A stretch of 64,000 bases of DNA, from positions 53,819-117,818 of the forward strand of contig NZ_JBNGOS010000021.1 of NCBI RefSeq assembly GCF_050589685.1, given 5' to 3'. The position numbers and the translations under genes were made by a program. Source of the stretch: Saccharicrinis sp050589685. Lineage in GTDB: Bacteria; Bacteroidota; Bacteroidia; Bacteroidales; Marinilabiliaceae. This document shows, in pieces, positions 25,269 to 34,163 of this stretch; the first letter of the stretch is position 1, and the number at the start of each line of letters is the position of its first letter. Under the pieces are notes generated by a model. The model ran no database searches. It saw only the letters and a program-made list of their open reading frames with translations, and was not told the DNA's origin.

Positions 25269-26270
25269 ATGAAAAAGATTAATGCAGTAATCACCGGCAT
25301 TGGTGTCAACCTACCCGAATATGTTTTAACCAATGACGAGTTAAGCACCATGGTGGACACTTCCGACGAATGGATAATGACCCGCGTCGGAATCAAGGAA
25401 AGACGAATTTTAAAAGGTGAGGGGAAAGGCGCTTCAGAAATGGGTGCCGAGGCAGTTAAACAACTGTTGGAAAAAACAGGCACCAAACCTGAAGAAGTTG
25501 ACTTGGTGATTTGCACTACGGTAACTCCCGACCATATATTCCCGGGAACTTCCGCCATTATTTGTGATAAGGTTGGCATCCGCAACATTCAAAGCTTTGA
25601 TATAAACGCCGCTTGTTCCGGTTTTCTTTACGGCCTGGATACGGCTACCAAATACGTACAATCGGGAAGTCACAAAAAAGTAATATTGGTGAGCGCCGAA
25701 AAAATGTCGTCTATCACAGATTACACCGACCGAACCACTTGTGTATTGTTTGGGGATGCAGCGACGGCTGTCATGCTCGAACCTACGGAGGAAGAAGTTG
25801 GAATACAGGATACCATCCTAAGAAGTAACGGCATAGGCAGACACCATTTATTGATGAAAGCCGGAGGATCGGTAAAACCGCCATCACACGAAACCATAGA
25901 TGCCAAGGAGCACACCGTTTATCAGGAAGGCCAAGCTGTATTTAAACATGCGGTTTCGAATATGGCCGATGTCTCCGTTGAGATTATGGAAAAAAACGGA
26001 CTTGCTTCGGAAGATATCGCCTGGTTAGTTCCACATCAGGCAAACCTAAGAATTATTGATGCTACAGCCAGGAGAATGGGCATTAATAAAGAGCAGGTTA
26101 TGATCAATATCGAAAGATACGGAAACACCACCTCCGCAACTATTCCATTGTGTTTGTGGGAATGGGAAAAACAACTCAAAAAAGGAGACAACATTGTACT
26201 TGCCGCCTTTGGAGCAGGATTTACCTGGGGATCTATTTACCTTAAATGGGGATACGACGGCAAGCAATAA
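25269..26270 (+). CDS. fabH: Beta-ketoacyl-ACP synthase III
   Basis: 333 aa from the ATG at 25269 (MKKINAVITGIGVNLPEYVL); a longer frame from 25194 adds 25 residues of no family likeness. FabH starts fatty-acid elongation by condensing acetyl-CoA or another primer with malonyl-ACP. The catalytic Cys is in NAACSGFLYGL, the His in VPHQANLRI and the Asn in RYGNTTSATIPL. It is monocistronic here: a strong terminator follows about 100 bp downstream and the hairpin run precedes it. Confidence 0.97.
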   Translation: MKKINAVITGIGVNLPEYVLTNDELSTMVDTSDEWIMTRVGIKERRILKGEGKGASEMGAEAVKQLLEKTGTKPEEVDLVICTTVTPDHIFPGTSAIICDKVGIRNIQSFDINAACSGFLYGLDTATKYVQSGSHKKVILVSAEKMSSITDYTDRTTCVLFGDAATAVMLEPTEEEVGIQDTILRSNGIGRHHLLMKAGGSVKPPSHETIDAKEHTVYQEGQAVFKHAVSNMADVSVEIMEKNGLASEDIAWLVPHQANLRIIDATARRMGINKEQVMINIERYGNTTSATIPLCLWEWEKQLKKGDNIVLAAFGAGFTWGSIYLKWGYDGKQ

Positions 26271-26330
26271 GCAGCCAACAGCAGAAAGCGAAGAACCGGA
26301 ATCCCTAAGCCCGGAGCGATCTGAGATAAG

Positions 26331-26348
26331 GTTTGAGTTTGAGTTTGA
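26331..26348 (+). repeat. Three tandem copies of GTTTGA
   Basis: Hexamer GTTTGA repeated at 26331, 26337 and 26343 in the fabH-gltX spacer, just before the terminator. Short and possibly chance. Confidence 0.4.
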
Positions 26349-26371
26349 CTTTAAGAATTATAAGATACAAC

Positions 26372-26401
26372 AAAGGGTGGTTTCAATTGAAACCACCCTT
26401 T
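26372..26401 (+). terminator. Strong terminator after fabH
   Basis: A perfectly self-complementary 30-mer, AAAGGGTGGTTTCAA joined to its reverse complement, followed by TCATTTTTTT. Because it is symmetric it can also stop minus-strand transcription arriving from gltX. Confidence 0.85.
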
Positions 26402-26417
26402 TCATTTTTTTAACAAA

Positions 26418-26452
26418 CACCTTTTCCAAAGTTTGTACCTTTGGAAAAGGTG
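26418..26452. terminator. Second strong hairpin in the fabH-gltX spacer
   Basis: CACCTTTTCCAAAG pairs perfectly with CTTTGGAAAAGGTG across a 7-nt loop. A third, weaker stem (9 bp with one GU, CGAA loop) lies at 26468-26489. They sit between convergent genes and probably end the gltX transcript. Confidence 0.6.
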
Positions 26453-26531
26453 AAATTTCATTCCGGATTTGTCATTCGAAAATGATAAACTTGCCCGAAG
26501 GCTGCCGAAAACCATGGCAAAAAACACTTTG

Positions 26532-28067
26532 TCAGCCCTTATCCTGTGCCAAAACCTCCACTGCTTTTCTTACTCTGGCCATTGCTTCTTCTTTTCCGAT
26601 TAACTCGGCAATTGTCATTAAATCGGGGCCAAAACCGCCACCTACCAAAGCCAGGCGAAAGGCATTCATCACCAAACCAAAACCCAATTCTTTTTCTTCT
26701 ATTTTGGCCGATATCGTTTCTTTTATTGCATCCGCTTTCCAATCCGAAACAGCCTCCAATGCACCGGGCAGTCCGGCCATAAAAGCAGGCACATCACCTT
26801 TCCAACGTTTCTTAACCACTTTGGGATCATATTCTGTTGGCGCTTCAAAAAAGAAGAAAACCTGCTCCCATAGTTCCGAAACAAAATTGATACGCTCTTT
26901 CACAAGTGCCACAACCCGGGTAACCAAAGCCATATCAGCTTGAATTCCCTTTTCCTTTAATACTGGCATGAATTGTTGTGCCAGATCTTCATCACCCATA
27001 TTCACCAAATATTGATGGTTAAACCATTTGGCTTTTTCCGGATCGAAGCGGGCTCCGGCCTTATTCACGCGTTCAATCGAGAATGCCCCAACCAACTGCT
27101 CCATACTGAAAATTTCCTGCTCCGTACCGGGATTCCATCCCAACAAGGCCAATAAATTAACCACCGCCCCCGGAAGATAACCGGATTCGCGGTACCCGGA
27201 AGCTATTTCGCCATCGCCCAATTCCCATTCCAACGGAAACACAGGGAATCCCGCTTTGTCGCCGTCGCGCTTACTTAACTTACCCTTACCCGTAGGTTTA
27301 AGGATCAGTGGCAAGTGGGCAAACTCGGGTCGTTCATTTTCCCATCCCAAAGCTCTATAAAGCATAATATGCAGGGGCAATGAAGGCAACCATTCTTCAC
27401 CGCGGATCACATGAGATATCTTCATCAGGTAATCGTCCACCACGTTAGCCAAATGGTAGGTAGGTAAACCATCCGATTTAAAAATCACCTTATCATCAAG
27501 TATAGCGGTGTTAAACCTAACCTCGCCACGTATCATATCAACCGCCGATACTTCCTCGTTCTCCGGCATCTTAAAACGCACCACATAAGGAACACCATCC
27601 ATCTTTAATTTTTCAACTTCCTGGGCAGTTAAGGACAAAGAGTTTTTAAGACCCATTCGCGTGTTTAAATCATATGAGAACTTTGTTTTTTCGGCTTCGG
27701 CCGCTTCCCTTTTAGCATTCAGATCTTCAGCAGTGTCAAAGGCATAGTAGGCCCATCCGTCATCGATCAGCTTATCCGCATACTGCAAATAGATATCTTT
27801 TCGCTCGGATTGTTTATACGGTCCATAATCGCCCCCCTGCATAACACCTTCGTCAATCTTCATCCCAAGCCACTCTAGCGACTCGTTGATGTAACCTTCA
27901 GCCCCCTCAACAAAACGGGTTTGATCGGTATCTTCGATACGTAAAATAAAATCGCCACCGTGTTTTTTGGCGAACAAATAATTAAAAAGAGCGGTTCTTA
28001 CCCCGCCTATATGTAACGGTCCCGTTGGACTTGGCGCAAATCGCACCCTTACTTTTCTATCTACCAT
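26532..28067 (-). CDS. gltX: Glutamyl-tRNA synthetase
   Basis: 511 aa. Class I aminoacyl-tRNA synthetase charging tRNA-Glu. The HIGH motif is RFAPSPTGPLHIGGVRTAL (residues about 9-27), followed by RIEDTDQTRF and the KMSKS-equivalent KLSKRDG. A C-terminal anticodon-binding helical domain is complete. Length fits the bacterial enzyme. It is transcribed alone from a promoter with TATCTTTG 18 bp before the ATG and converges with fabH. Confidence 0.98.
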   Translation of the reverse strand: MVDRKVRVRFAPSPTGPLHIGGVRTALFNYLFAKKHGGDFILRIEDTDQTRFVEGAEGYINESLEWLGMKIDEGVMQGGDYGPYKQSERKDIYLQYADKLIDDGWAYYAFDTAEDLNAKREAAEAEKTKFSYDLNTRMGLKNSLSLTAQEVEKLKMDGVPYVVRFKMPENEEVSAVDMIRGEVRFNTAILDDKVIFKSDGLPTYHLANVVDDYLMKISHVIRGEEWLPSLPLHIMLYRALGWENERPEFAHLPLILKPTGKGKLSKRDGDKAGFPVFPLEWELGDGEIASGYRESGYLPGAVVNLLALLGWNPGTEQEIFSMEQLVGAFSIERVNKAGARFDPEKAKWFNHQYLVNMGDEDLAQQFMPVLKEKGIQADMALVTRVVALVKERINFVSELWEQVFFFFEAPTEYDPKVVKKRWKGDVPAFMAGLPGALEAVSDWKADAIKETISAKIEEKELGFGLVMNAFRLALVGGGFGPDLMTIAELIGKEEAMARVRKAVEVLAQDKG

Positions 28068-28084
28068 TATATTTATTTTTTTTG

Positions 28085-28092
28085 CAAAGATA
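28085..28092 (-). promoter_or_regulatory. Probable -7 promoter box of gltX
   Basis: TATCTTTG on the minus strand is an exact TAnnTTTG match ending 18 bp upstream of the gltX ATG, followed by an A-rich leader. Confidence 0.55.
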
Positions 28093-28226
28093 GGTATTAG
28101 TTAATAAGTTGAAAGTTGAAAGTTAACGAGTAATGATAAAAAAAAGCGAAATGGTCAACTGACCATCCCGCTTTTGAAGTAAAAAAGTTATAATAGGCAA
28201 ACTTTTACAATTTCAGGTTTGTGGAA

Positions 28227-30785
28227 TTAACCACATTTTGAGGAACCGCAATCCTGACAGATCAGGCATCCCTCTTGATAGGTCAGACTATCCGACCCAC
28301 AGCTCTCACATTTCCCTTTGTTGGCTTTGGTTCCGTTAGGGATATATTTTTTGAGTGCCCTTTCAACACCGTTTTTCCAGGTGTTAATCGATTCGTTATC
28401 CAACTGTAATCCCGATACCAAATCAATAGCATCCGCGATTTCCATTCCGTGACGCAGCACGCCCGAAATCAATTTCGCATAATTCCAGAATTCTTTATCG
28501 AACTTATGGCTCAAGCCCTCGATGGTAGTTTTATACCCACGCTTGTTCTCAAACTGGAAATCGTAACGCGAAACGCCATTTGTATCGCGGTTCTTGATGA
28601 TCAATCCTTTTTGAACCGACTTAGGCAACAAGATTCCGTCTTCATCATCCGCCAGTCCAGTAAATATCTCGTATGGGCGACCATCCATCAATCCAACAAA
28701 CGCGATCCACTTCTCTTTGTTATTCTGGAAACGAACCACATCCGCCTCCAATATCTCAGGGCGTTTTTTCGAAAAAAGAACCTTATTTTCCTCTTCCTCT
28801 TTTTTGGTATCGGCCAGCAAGACTCCCGCACGGGAACCGTCGCGATAAACTGTCACGCCCTTACATCCACTTTTCCAGGCCTCAATATATAGCTCGCCCA
28901 CCAATTCCTCTGACACATCGGCCGGAAGGTTTATGGTGACACTGATCGAGTGGTCGACCCATTTTTGCACACCACCCTGCATACGAACCTTGTTTAACCA
29001 ATCCACATCGTTTGATGTAGCTTTATAATATGGCGAAGTTTCTACTAATTTATCCAGTTCCTTCTGTGTATAATTTTTTGTGGTTGAATGGTTATTTGCT
29101 TCCATCCAAGTCACAAATTTATGGTGAAACACGGTATACTCTTCCCAGCTATCACCCACTTCATCCACAAAATCAACCCGTGTTTCAGGATCGTTCGGAT
29201 TAACTTTTCTTCTTCGTTTGTAAACCGGCATAAACACGGGCTCAATACCTGAGGATGTTTGCGTCATCAAACTTGTTGTTCCGGTAGGAGCAATGGTCAA
29301 CAAGGCAATATTCCTTCTACCATGCGCCTTCATATCCTCGGCCAATTTCGGATCGGCCTTAAACAACCTGTTGATAAATGGGTTTTTCTCCTCTTTGGCA
29401 TAGTCATAAATCGGGAAAGCACCCCGGTCTATAGCCATGTCAACCGATGAGCGATATGCCGCCAAAGCCAGGGCTTTGTGTACTTCTATTGAAAAATCGG
29501 TTGCATTGGCAGTTCCATATCTTAAATTTAATGCAGCCAACATATCACCTTCGGCAGTAATTCCAACACCTGTCCTACGTCCTTCTTTCGCCTTGCTTTG
29601 GATATTTGTCCAAAGATTTTTCTCCACCAGCTTCACTTCGTCACATTCTGGATCCTGATTTATCTTTTCGATGATACCATCAATTTTCTCTAGCTCAAGA
29701 TCTATAATATCGTCCATGATACGCTGCGCATAACCTACATGTTTTTTAAACAAGTCGAAGTTAAATTTAGCTTTAGCAGTAAATGGATTCTCTACAAACG
29801 AATATAGATTAACAGCAATCAAACGGCAGCTATCGTAAGGACACAAAGGTATTTCCCCGCATGGATTCGTGGATACGGTTCTATATCCCAGATCCGCGTA
29901 TGAATCGGGCACCGACTCACGGATGATGGTGTCCCAAAACAAAATTCCCGGCTCTGCCGACTTCCAGGCATTATGAACCACTTTGCCCCACAAGCCAGAT
30001 GCATCAATTTCATTTACATGAGACGGATTATTTGAATCGATAGGGTACTGCTGACGATAAGGAACACCATCCACAACCGACCTCATAAAATCATCGTCAA
30101 TTTTTACCGACACATTGGCGCCCGTAATTTTACCCTGCTCTAGTTTTGCGTCAATAAACGATTCCGAATCCGGATGTTTTACGGAAACGCTCAACATCAA
30201 GGCACCTCTACGACCATCTTGCGCTACCTCGCGGGTTGAATTGGAATAACGCTCCATAAAAGGAACGATACCCGTAGACGTTAAAGCCGAATTTTTAACG
30301 GGAGACCCCTTGGGGCGAATGTGTGAAAGGTCATGCCCTACACCACCTCTTCGCTTCATTAACTGTACTTGTTCCTGATCGATTTTCATGATTCCCCCGT
30401 AAGAATCCGAATTACCCTCATTACCTATCACAAAGCAGTTGGATAATGACGCGATCTGGAATGCATTTCCGATCCCGGCCATCGGGCCACCCTGAGGCAC
30501 TATATATTTGAAATCTTTAAATAGCTCATACAACTCATCCTCGCTCAACGGATTCGGGTACTTCTTCTCTATACGGGCAATCTCTCTGGCTAAACGCCGA
30601 TGCATTTGGTCAGGGTTTTCCTCATACAACACTCCGTCAGAATCCTTCAGCGCATATTTATTTACCCATACCCGCGCTGCCAACTCATCTCCATTAAAAT
30701 ATTTCAATGCCGATTCGTAGGCTTCATCATTGGTGAAAGTTTTTTTAAATTTCTCAGTTTTTTGGTCGATTTCTGTTACTGCCAT
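28227..30785 (-). CDS. nrdJ: Adenosylcobalamin-dependent (class II) ribonucleotide reductase
   Basis: 852 aa. It reduces ribonucleotides to deoxyribonucleotides using a B12-derived radical, independent of oxygen. The N-terminal region has NAFQIASLSNCFVIGNEGNS with the first redox cysteine; MKRRGGVGHDLSHIRPKGSPV and the radical-site loop STNPCGEIPLCPYDSCRLIAVN follow. The C-terminal tail carries a zinc-ribbon-like set of cysteines (CESCGSDSLTYQEGCLICQDCG). This length and tail are usual for vitamin B12-dependent reductases of this type. Two direct-repeat pairs lie in its upstream region; no cobalamin riboswitch or NrdR-box pair was recognised. Confidence 0.96.
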   Translation of the reverse strand: MAVTEIDQKTEKFKKTFTNDEAYESALKYFNGDELAARVWVNKYALKDSDGVLYEENPDQMHRRLAREIARIEKKYPNPLSEDELYELFKDFKYIVPQGGPMAGIGNAFQIASLSNCFVIGNEGNSDSYGGIMKIDQEQVQLMKRRGGVGHDLSHIRPKGSPVKNSALTSTGIVPFMERYSNSTREVAQDGRRGALMLSVSVKHPDSESFIDAKLEQGKITGANVSVKIDDDFMRSVVDGVPYRQQYPIDSNNPSHVNEIDASGLWGKVVHNAWKSAEPGILFWDTIIRESVPDSYADLGYRTVSTNPCGEIPLCPYDSCRLIAVNLYSFVENPFTAKAKFNFDLFKKHVGYAQRIMDDIIDLELEKIDGIIEKINQDPECDEVKLVEKNLWTNIQSKAKEGRRTGVGITAEGDMLAALNLRYGTANATDFSIEVHKALALAAYRSSVDMAIDRGAFPIYDYAKEEKNPFINRLFKADPKLAEDMKAHGRRNIALLTIAPTGTTSLMTQTSSGIEPVFMPVYKRRRKVNPNDPETRVDFVDEVGDSWEEYTVFHHKFVTWMEANNHSTTKNYTQKELDKLVETSPYYKATSNDVDWLNKVRMQGGVQKWVDHSISVTINLPADVSEELVGELYIEAWKSGCKGVTVYRDGSRAGVLLADTKKEEEENKVLFSKKRPEILEADVVRFQNNKEKWIAFVGLMDGRPYEIFTGLADDEDGILLPKSVQKGLIIKNRDTNGVSRYDFQFENKRGYKTTIEGLSHKFDKEFWNYAKLISGVLRHGMEIADAIDLVSGLQLDNESINTWKNGVERALKKYIPNGTKANKGKCESCGSDSLTYQEGCLICQDCGSSKCG

Positions 30786-30790
30786 GGTGA

Positions 30791-30823
30791 CTTTATTTGT
30801 TTAAATATCTTTATTTGTTTAAG
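30791..30823 (-). repeat. 14-bp perfect direct repeat in the nrdJ leader
   Basis: CTTTATTTGTTTAA occurs at 30791-30804 and 30810-30823 (plus-strand reading), a 19-bp period, ending 6 bp before the nrdJ ATG. In the message it reads TTAAACAAATAAAG twice. It could be a regulator or RNA-binding site, or a recent duplication. Confidence 0.5.
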
Positions 30824-31217
30824 TTAGAATTTTATTTTCGGCTCTTATTGCTGAATGTAAAATTAAGAAAGAGTTACTTTTTAGGCAAGAAATACTTTTA
30901 AACAACTACAAATGTTGTCCAAAACAAAATGCTTACACATTCACTTACTGATGTTTACGTTTTTAAAAAAAGTGAAAAGTTGTCCAAAAAGAATTTTTTA
31001 TTAACAAATTTAAAAAATACACGTCCATCAATTGGAAAGCTTATAAAGAAGTCGTATAGTAGATATTTGCAAAAATATTAAACTCCGACGGGACATTTTC
31101 CATTTTTCAGAAAACAAAATCTAATTTTAGGAATTTATCGGGCCATTTTTCAAGCAGCTCATCTATTTTCTCCCCAAAACACGTTTAACACAACTAAAAG
31201 GGGGTTACACCGAATCC
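30824..31217. other. nrdJ upstream region, no gene
   Basis: About 390 bp without a gene. Contains GTTGTCCAAAA twice (30914-30924 and 30979-30989). Two exact -7-like boxes lie on the minus strand (TAAATTTG at 31012-31005 and TATTTTTG at 31077-31070), either of which could be the nrdJ promoter, giving a leader of roughly 200-280 nt. Confidence 0.45.
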
Positions 31218-32444
31218 TTAACCCATCAATTCCTTTACAATAATTTCGGTGGCTCCTCGCATTTTATTCACATAATTCACAGAAGCCTCAGATGAGTTTA
31301 ACAGATGTTTTTTATCGTTGAAAAGCCGATCCATTACTTTAACAAATTCGGAACTGCCGGAAACAGCAAATCCAGCACCCAAATGAATCAAATCACATGC
31401 CTCTTTGTATTTTTTATAGTTAGGTCCAAACACAACAGGCAATCCAAATGTTGAAGCTTCAATCGTATTGTGGATACCACTTCCAAACCCTCCACCAATA
31501 TAGGCCACATCACCATATCGATACATCGAAGACAGCATACCCATGGTATTTATTATTATTATGCGAAGCTTGTGGATATCCTCCCCGGCAAGCTCGGTAT
31601 ACCGGGCACATTTATATTCCGAAAACAAATCCTCAATCTGAGAAATATGTTCTTCGTGAATCTCATGCGGCGCCAACAAAAGCTTAAAGTCAGGATTGTG
31701 TTTTAAATAATCGGCAATCAGTTTTTCGCCTGCCGGCCAGCTGCTTCCCCCTACCAATACCGCCGAACCTGTTGCAAACTTTTCCAGTTCGGGGTATTCT
31801 TTTGAGTTTTGAGCAATTTCATATACCCTATCGAACCTTGTATCTCCGGCCACCTGGTAGTTACTAATTCCTATCTTTGACAACAGCAGACCCGATTCCT
31901 CATCCTGTACGTACAGTTTGGTGAAGAAATGCAACATCTTTCGGTACCATCCGCCATACCATCTAAAAAAAGCATGCTGCGGCCGGAATATCGCAGAAAC
32001 AATATAGGTTCTAATTCCTGATTTGTTCAGGTGATTTAGAAAATGGAACCAGAACTCATACTTCACAAAAATCACTTCTTTGGGATTTATCGCACTTACA
32101 AACCTTCTTACGTTCGAAGGCCTATCTGAAGGCAAATACAACACCTCGTCTGCCAGCGCATAGTTCTTTTGCACCTCGTATCCCGAAGGAGAAAAGAAGG
32201 TTAAAACAACTTTTTGTCGCGGGTTCCTGTTTTTAATAGCCTCAATAACAGGCCTCCCCTGTTCAAACTCACCCAGTGAAGCACAATGAACCCAAACTGT
32301 CTTTTCCGTAAAATCCAGGGACCCAACCCTATTCATTGTTTCCTTTCTTCCATCCACAAGCACTCTTGCCTTGTTGTTAAACAGGGCCAACACTCTCAAT
32401 ACTGCACTAAAAAAAAGGATTCCCAAATTATAGAATAATGACAT
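31218..32444 (-). CDS. waaA: 3-deoxy-D-manno-octulosonic acid transferase
   Basis: 408 aa, also called KdtA. It adds Kdo from CMP-Kdo to the lipid A precursor at the inner membrane. An N-terminal hydrophobic anchor (LGILFFSAVLRVLALF) is followed by the GT30 domain: VWVHCASLGEFEQGRPVIEAI with the conserved Glu, VFVKYEFWFHFLNHL, and the C-terminal nucleotide-binding half with VGGSSWPAGEK, GFGSGIHNTIEAS and GLPVVFGPNYKKYKEA. It stands alone between pgk and nrdJ and has its own promoter box. Confidence 0.96.
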   Translation of the reverse strand: MSLFYNLGILFFSAVLRVLALFNNKARVLVDGRKETMNRVGSLDFTEKTVWVHCASLGEFEQGRPVIEAIKNRNPRQKVVLTFFSPSGYEVQKNYALADEVLYLPSDRPSNVRRFVSAINPKEVIFVKYEFWFHFLNHLNKSGIRTYIVSAIFRPQHAFFRWYGGWYRKMLHFFTKLYVQDEESGLLLSKIGISNYQVAGDTRFDRVYEIAQNSKEYPELEKFATGSAVLVGGSSWPAGEKLIADYLKHNPDFKLLLAPHEIHEEHISQIEDLFSEYKCARYTELAGEDIHKLRIIIINTMGMLSSMYRYGDVAYIGGGFGSGIHNTIEASTFGLPVVFGPNYKKYKEACDLIHLGAGFAVSGSSEFVKVMDRLFNDKKHLLNSSEASVNYVNKMRGATEIIVKELMG

Positions 32445-32467
32445 CTCCGGCTCTTTTAAAATTTGTG

Positions 32468-32475
32468 CAAAGATA
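32468..32475 (-). promoter_or_regulatory. Probable -7 promoter box of waaA
   Basis: TATCTTTG (minus strand) is an exact TAnnTTTG match 24 bp upstream of the waaA ATG. Confidence 0.55.
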
Positions 32476-32545
32476 ATTTTTTAGACTCTTACATAAGAGA
32501 TAATGGATAAGAGATTTCCCTCGAATTTAAAATTCGGACACAAAA

Positions 32546-32575
32546 AAAACCCGCAAGACAGTTCCTGCAGGTTTT
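32546..32575 (-). terminator. Terminator after pgk
   Basis: On the minus strand AAAACCTGCA pairs with TGCGGGTTTT (one GU) and is followed by four more T residues. It lies 22 bp past the pgk stop. Confidence 0.8.
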
Positions 32576-32596
32576 GATATATGAGTTTTAACCGAA

Positions 32597-33772
32597 CTAC
32601 TCAGTTACAGCTTGTACTCCTGGCAATACTTTACCTTCCAAATACTCAAGCGAAGCACCCCCTCCAGTAGAGATATGGCTCATTTTGTCGGCCAATCCGC
32701 TTTTGTTGACAGCAGAAACCGAATCACCACCTCCAATGATAGAAATAGAATCCGAAGCAGCTACCGCTTCACATACGCCAAAAGTTCCTTTTGAGAAGTT
32801 AGGCATCTCGAAACATCCCATAGGGCCGTTCCATACCACTGTTTTGGCTTTTGCGATTTCAGCAGCGTATGCCTCAACCGTCTTAGGACCTACGTCAAGT
32901 GCCATTCTTCCCTCTGGTATTTCAACCCCTACCACTTCAATATCCGCATCATCAGCAAATTTGTCGGCAGCCAGGTTATCCACAGGCAACATGAAGTTTA
33001 CCCCCTTAGCTTTTGCATCCGCTAAGATTTGTTTTGCCGTATCAATCAAATCATCCTCAACCAAAGAACCGCCGATACCGTGACCCTGAGCCTTAAGGAA
33101 AGTATAAGCCATTCCGCCGCCTATAAGAATAGTGTCAACCTTTTCAAGTAATGACTTCAATACTTCTAACTTACCGGAAACCTTGGCGCCGCCAACAATA
33201 GCAACAAATGGTTTCTCAGGGTTAGCAACAGTTTCACCCAGGAATTTAATTTCTTTATCCAATAAGTACCCGGCCATTTTTTCCTCGAAAAACTGAGCGA
33301 TAATAGTTGTTGAAGCATGTGCACGGTGAGCCGTACCAAAAGCATCGTTTACATATACATCAGCCAATTCAGCCAATTGCTTAGAAAACTCTACATCACC
33401 TTTCGTTTCTTCGTTGTGGAATCGAAGGTTCTCAAGCAACATAACCTCGCCCATTTTTAGGTCGTCAGCCATTGCTTTCACTTCTGGCCCCACACAGTCG
33501 GGAGCCATTATTACGTCTAACCCAAGTTTAGCCGACAAGTGGGCTACAACGTGCTTTAACGAGAACTTATCCTGAACCTCACCCTTAGGACGACCCAAGT
33601 GAGACATAAGGATGACAGCTCCGCCATCGGCCAACACTTTTTTAATGGTTGGAAGGGCAGCTACAATACGGGTATCGTCTGTAATTTCGAACTTGTCGTT
33701 TAAAGGCACGTTAAAATCCACGCGGATAATCGCCTTTTTTCCTGAGAAATTGTAAGTATCAATTGCAGGCAT
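32597..33772 (-). CDS. pgk: Phosphoglycerate kinase
   Basis: 391 aa. Glycolytic/gluconeogenic enzyme transferring phosphate between 1,3-bisphosphoglycerate and ADP. Substrate residues appear in IRVDFNVPLND, the helix LMSHLGRPKG and LLENLRFH; the nucleotide domain has IVGGAKVSGKLEVL, IIGGGDSV and the hinge VVWNGPMGCFE. The family's length is about 395 residues. It is transcribed alone, with a TATCTTTG box some 120 bp upstream and a terminator directly downstream. Confidence 0.98.
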   Translation of the reverse strand: MPAIDTYNFSGKKAIIRVDFNVPLNDKFEITDDTRIVAALPTIKKVLADGGAVILMSHLGRPKGEVQDKFSLKHVVAHLSAKLGLDVIMAPDCVGPEVKAMADDLKMGEVMLLENLRFHNEETKGDVEFSKQLAELADVYVNDAFGTAHRAHASTTIIAQFFEEKMAGYLLDKEIKFLGETVANPEKPFVAIVGGAKVSGKLEVLKSLLEKVDTILIGGGMAYTFLKAQGHGIGGSLVEDDLIDTAKQILADAKAKGVNFMLPVDNLAADKFADDADIEVVGVEIPEGRMALDVGPKTVEAYAAEIAKAKTVVWNGPMGCFEMPNFSKGTFGVCEAVAASDSISIIGGGDSVSAVNKSGLADKMSHISTGGGASLEYLEGKVLPGVQAVTE

Positions 33773-33893
33773 GTCAAAAATATTATATGGTTTTTAAAAA
33801 AATACATCTTGAATATGTACCCTATTTTTTATTGTCAAGAAGAATAAAATCATCATTTATGGGCACAATAACATTCCTTATTAAATGAGTAGA

Positions 33894-33901
33894 CAAAGAT
33901 A
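33894..33901 (-). promoter_or_regulatory. Probable -7 promoter box of pgk
   Basis: TATCTTTG on the minus strand, 122 bp upstream of the ATG, implying a 5' leader of about 115 nt. The remaining spacer up to 34163 holds no recognisable gene. Confidence 0.45.
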
Positions 33902-34163
33902 AAAAATTTATTGAGGATAGTACAGCACAAAATGCTTGTTGTAAAACAGTTTGACATTTACCCTTTTGCTCATGGATAAATACTGCCTTCAGCAGCGATC
34001 AAAAGCCACAACCAATGATGATATCCCTGAATTGGGCTTCCTGAATATACCTTTGGGACTACCTCCCGAAATCCTTTGGTACAGGTCGTTCCGAATTTAT
34101 TCAGGGAGACAAGCCACAATAACATTAACCCTAACTTCATTCATTTCCAGGGTGAGTCAATGA

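Noticed and set aside
26194..26943. Long plus-strand frame (249 codons) overlapping fabH and gltX ends
   Set aside because: It runs antisense through gltX and in another frame through fabH, has no family features and crosses two strong hairpins. It is a shadow of real genes.
30786..31217. Cobalamin riboswitch or NrdR boxes for nrdJ
   Set aside because: No B12-box-like sequence and no pair of NrdR 16-mers could be recognised by eye.
33951..34163. Plus-strand 70-codon frame in the pgk-cysQ spacer
   Set aside because: No recognisable family, no promoter or ribosome site, and it lies in the upstream region of pgk.
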